A DNA stretch of 7,577 nt from Alistipes sp. GTDB taxonomy: Bacteria > Bacteroidota > Bacteroidia > Bacteroidales > Rikenellaceae. Location: positions 1 through 7,577 of the forward strand of contig JAFYQY010000155.1 in NCBI GenBank assembly GCA_017559685.1, written 5' to 3'. Below the pieces are notes generated by a model that saw nothing but the letters and a program-made list of their open reading frames with translations, ran no database searches and was not told the origin of the DNA. Shown one piece after another: positions 6,300 to 7,577 of the stretch. Positions within the stretch are counted from its first letter, which is position 1; every line of letters starts with the position of its first letter. The translations under genes were made by a program, and so were the position numbers.

Positions 6300-7307
6300 C
6301 TAATAAATCAACTTTGCGTATCCGCTGACAGGGATGTTTACATTCTGTAAACCATTCACGAGTTTTGCGCCTGCAACCTTGTTACCAAAGGTATCGTAGT
6401 ACTCCACTTTCTTTGGCTTTCCCGCCAACTCGACTGCCACCTTCGCCTCGCCCGTAGCGTTTATAATATATGTGGTGCGGTCGGCATTACCAGCCTTGAC
6501 AACAACACCCTCCTGATAGGCAGTAATTATGCGCTCTTCGTTGCTTTCAGCCTCCAAAATCGGGAAGCAAGCCTCGGGATTATAAGGTTTGAACGAGCTG
6601 TGCAACAGCGTCTTGCGATGTTTCTGCGAGAAGTCGATCCAATGCTTAACCACCTGCTTCTGCTCGGCAGGGATGTCACGCAGCATAACCGAATACTGCA
6701 CTACGCCATACAATGCCGAGAGGATATGGCGAGCTGCCACCTCGGGTTTCTCGGCAATGTTCCACTCGAGCATATCGGCGTGAACAGCGGTTGTGCCACT
6801 TGTTAAGCGAAGATTTGCTATACGAATACGGTTATTCTGCATATCGCCAGGGCAGTCGCTCGCACGGAACATATTTCCGTATTGGCGAATAGCGGGTCCG
6901 ATATAGTTTTGACGGAACTCGATAAGAATATCCGGCTTGATAGCCTGGAGGTGATTTTTGACCTCAATCATCAACACATCTACAGCCTCCGACACACTCT
7001 TGATGTCACGTCCGGCGTAGTTCTCGGCTATAGCAGGATCCTTGCCACTGAGCTTGAAAGAGTCTATAAAATCGAGCTTGAAGCCATCCAGGTTCCACTC
7101 TTTGAGAGCCTTCTCGTAGGTTGAAATAAGATACTCTCGCACCTCAGGGAAACGAGGGTCTAAAACGCCCACATCCTTGTTGCGCATATAGAGATCGTAC
7201 TCCTCGAATTTATTCATTTTGAATCGGCTGTAGCCGTTCTTCGTATAAAGCTCACGCAGCAGAAACGTGACGGTTTCCGCCGGACTGAGCAGACTTTCAT
7301 TTACCAT
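6300..7307 (-). CDS. Chimeric frame: HisZ N-terminus joined to GH36 alpha-galactosidase C-terminal part
   Basis: The frame gives 335 residues from two unrelated families. Residues 46-335 are the C-terminal part of a Bacteroidales-type GH36 (melibiase-like) enzyme that releases terminal alpha-galactose: VLDPRFPEVREYL (48-60), LDGFKLDFID (73-82) with the nucleophile position Asp79, FRQNYIGPAIR (131-141), FRASDCPGD (147-155) with probable acid/base Asp151, then a C-terminal beta-sandwich. Full enzymes are about 650-750 residues, so the N-terminal beta-supersandwich domain and part of the barrel are missing. Residues 1-45 instead match the start of HisZ, the ATP phosphoribosyltransferase regulatory subunit (SPAETVTFLLRELY, KMNKFEEYDLYMRNKD). 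The ATG at 7307 has a perfect AAGGAG site and a TTGACA/TATAAT promoter, unlike every gene to its left. A functional product is unlikely; the GH36 portion is best treated as a 5'-truncated gene ending the Bacteroidales segment. Confidence 0.75.
   Translation of the reverse strand: MVNESLLSPAETVTFLLRELYTKNGYSRFKMNKFEEYDLYMRNKDVGVLDPRFPEVREYLISTYEKALKEWNLDGFKLDFIDSFKLSGKDPAIAENYAGRDIKSVSEAVDVLMIEVKNHLQAIKPDILIEFRQNYIGPAIRQYGNMFRASDCPGDMQNNRIRIANLRLTSGTTAVHADMLEWNIAEKPEVAARHILSALYGVVQYSVMLRDIPAEQKQVVKHWIDFSQKHRKTLLHSSFKPYNPEACFPILEAESNEERIITAYQEGVVVKAGNADRTTYIINATGEAKVAVELAGKPKKVEYYDTFGNKVAGAKLVNGLQNVNIPVSGYAKLIY
7173..7181. other. Junction between Bacteroidales GH36 and Bacillota-type hisZ sequence
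   Basis: The nine bases encode Asn-Lys-Asp (residues 43-45 of the frame). HisZ proteins commonly read RNKD followed by F-L here, and GH36 proteins can read N-x-D before V-x-VLDPR, so the switch falls in or beside a short stretch compatible with both. To the left the gene family, promoters and codon context are Bacteroidales; to the right are hisZ coding sequence, strong Shine-Dalgarno sites and sigma70-type promoters. Exact placement within a few codons is an estimate. Confidence 0.65.
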
Positions 7308-7312
7308 AAATT

Positions 7313-7318
7313 CTCCTT
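7313..7318 (-). promoter_or_regulatory. Shine-Dalgarno site of the hisZ-like start
   Basis: AAGGAG on the minus strand, five bases before the ATG at 7307, a textbook Bacillota ribosome-binding site. A small hairpin (TGGCC-CTC-GGCCA, 7320-7332 as read on the plus strand) lies directly upstream. None of the other leftward genes has such a site, which marks this end as foreign to the rest of the window. Confidence 0.8.
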
Positions 7319-7358
7319 ATGGCCCTCGGCCACTTTAGCTCTTTAATTGAATAAAGAA

Positions 7359-7387
7359 ATTATAACCGATAGCCTCGCAATTGTCAA
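7359..7387 (-). promoter_or_regulatory. Consensus sigmaA/sigma70 promoter for the hisZ-like start
   Basis: On the minus strand TTGACA (7387-7382), a 17-bp spacer and TATAAT (7364-7359), both hexamers perfect. Transcription would begin near 7352, giving a leader of about 45 nt to the ATG at 7307. This architecture is unlike the TAnnTTTG promoters at 1389 and 4806-4853. Confidence 0.85.
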
Positions 7388-7439
7388 TAGCATTGTAAAG
7401 GAAGTTCTGTAAAATATCAAGAGGAATCTTACGAAAAAG

Positions 7440-7468
7440 TTGCTATTTTTTACAAAGCATGCTATAAT
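7440..7468 (+). promoter_or_regulatory. sigma70-type promoter for the gene starting at 7501
   Basis: TTGCTA (7440-7445, four of six matches to the -35 consensus), a 17-bp spacer and a perfect TATAAT (7463-7468). It points rightward and is followed by an A/G-rich leader and GGGAGG (7491-7496), four bases before the ATG at 7501. It diverges from the hisZ-side promoter. Confidence 0.7.
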
Positions 7469-7500
7469 TAAGGAAAGAAAAGCAGAAAACGGGAGGCACT

Positions 7501-7577
7501 ATGGCAAACACGGAACTGAAAACCGTCCTCGGTGACGCGGAGGAGGTCCTGCACACTCTGCCCGATGCGTCGGCAGC
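7501..7577 (+). CDS. 5' end of an unrecognised gene, running off the right edge
   Basis: Only 25 complete codons are visible, starting MANTELKTVLGDAEEVLHTL. The start is well supported by GGGAGG four bases upstream and the promoter at 7440-7468. The stretch is G+C-rich with mostly G/C third positions after codon 12. Two resemblances are possible and neither is secure: the GDxxEVLxTLPDxS run seen near the N-terminus of some SAM-dependent DNA methyltransferases, and the LKTVLxDAEEVL helix seen in ElaB/DUF883-like proteins. It belongs to the same foreign segment as the hisZ start, from which it diverges. Confidence 0.6.
   Translation, partial: MANTELKTVLGDAEEVLHTLPDASA

Noticed and set aside
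6589..7124. Plus-strand open frames opposite the GH36 segment (6589-6783, 6600-6806, 6882-7124)
   Set aside because: Short antisense shadows of the GH36 coding sequence with no supporting signals.

Overview
The window looks like Bacteroidales DNA from position 1 to about 7175, most likely a gut member of the Alistipes/Rikenellaceae type. The genus is my inference; the order rests on seven-base promoter signatures (TAnnTTTG at -7, TTTG at -33), the absence of Shine-Dalgarno sites, and the families present. The last ~400 bases (about 7175-7577) read differently: perfect sigma70/sigmaA promoters (TTGACA-17-TATAAT), strong Shine-Dalgarno sites, and the 5' end of a hisZ-like gene typical of Bacillota. 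I read this as two genomes joined, probably an assembly chimera.

Layout. On the minus strand, from right to left: an M24B Xaa-Pro aminopeptidase (4778-3384); a fused gene whose N-terminal half is a four-helix-bundle 'suffix' protein and whose C-terminal half is futalosine hydrolase MqnB (3336-2227); MqnD, 1,4-dihydroxy-6-naphthoate synthase (2227-1436), coupled to mqnB by a TAATG overlap; and nadB, L-aspartate oxidase (1361 running off the left edge), with its own promoter. MqnB and MqnD are two steps of the futalosine route to menaquinone; NadB makes iminoaspartate for NAD. On the plus strand a secreted GH28 pectinase-like enzyme (4879-6240) diverges from pepP through interlocked promoters and ends in a strong bidirectional hairpin terminator. 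Converging on it is the 3' portion of a GH36 alpha-galactosidase, whose reading frame is joined to the first ~45 codons of hisZ. A partial unrecognised gene starts at 7501.

The most interesting object is at 2750-3372. An AT-rich segment encoding the four-helix bundle is bracketed by 33-bp inverted repeats (28/33 identical), each made of alternating 9-bp TTAGnGnCG-type units. It sits exactly where the start of mqnB should be. The fusion supplies the only ATG for MqnB, and the right-hand repeat is translated as an in-frame linker. This looks like a small mobile or intervening element, comparable to the S23/IVP-type intervening sequences of 23S rRNA, which has inserted into the 5' end of a metabolic gene and left it open.
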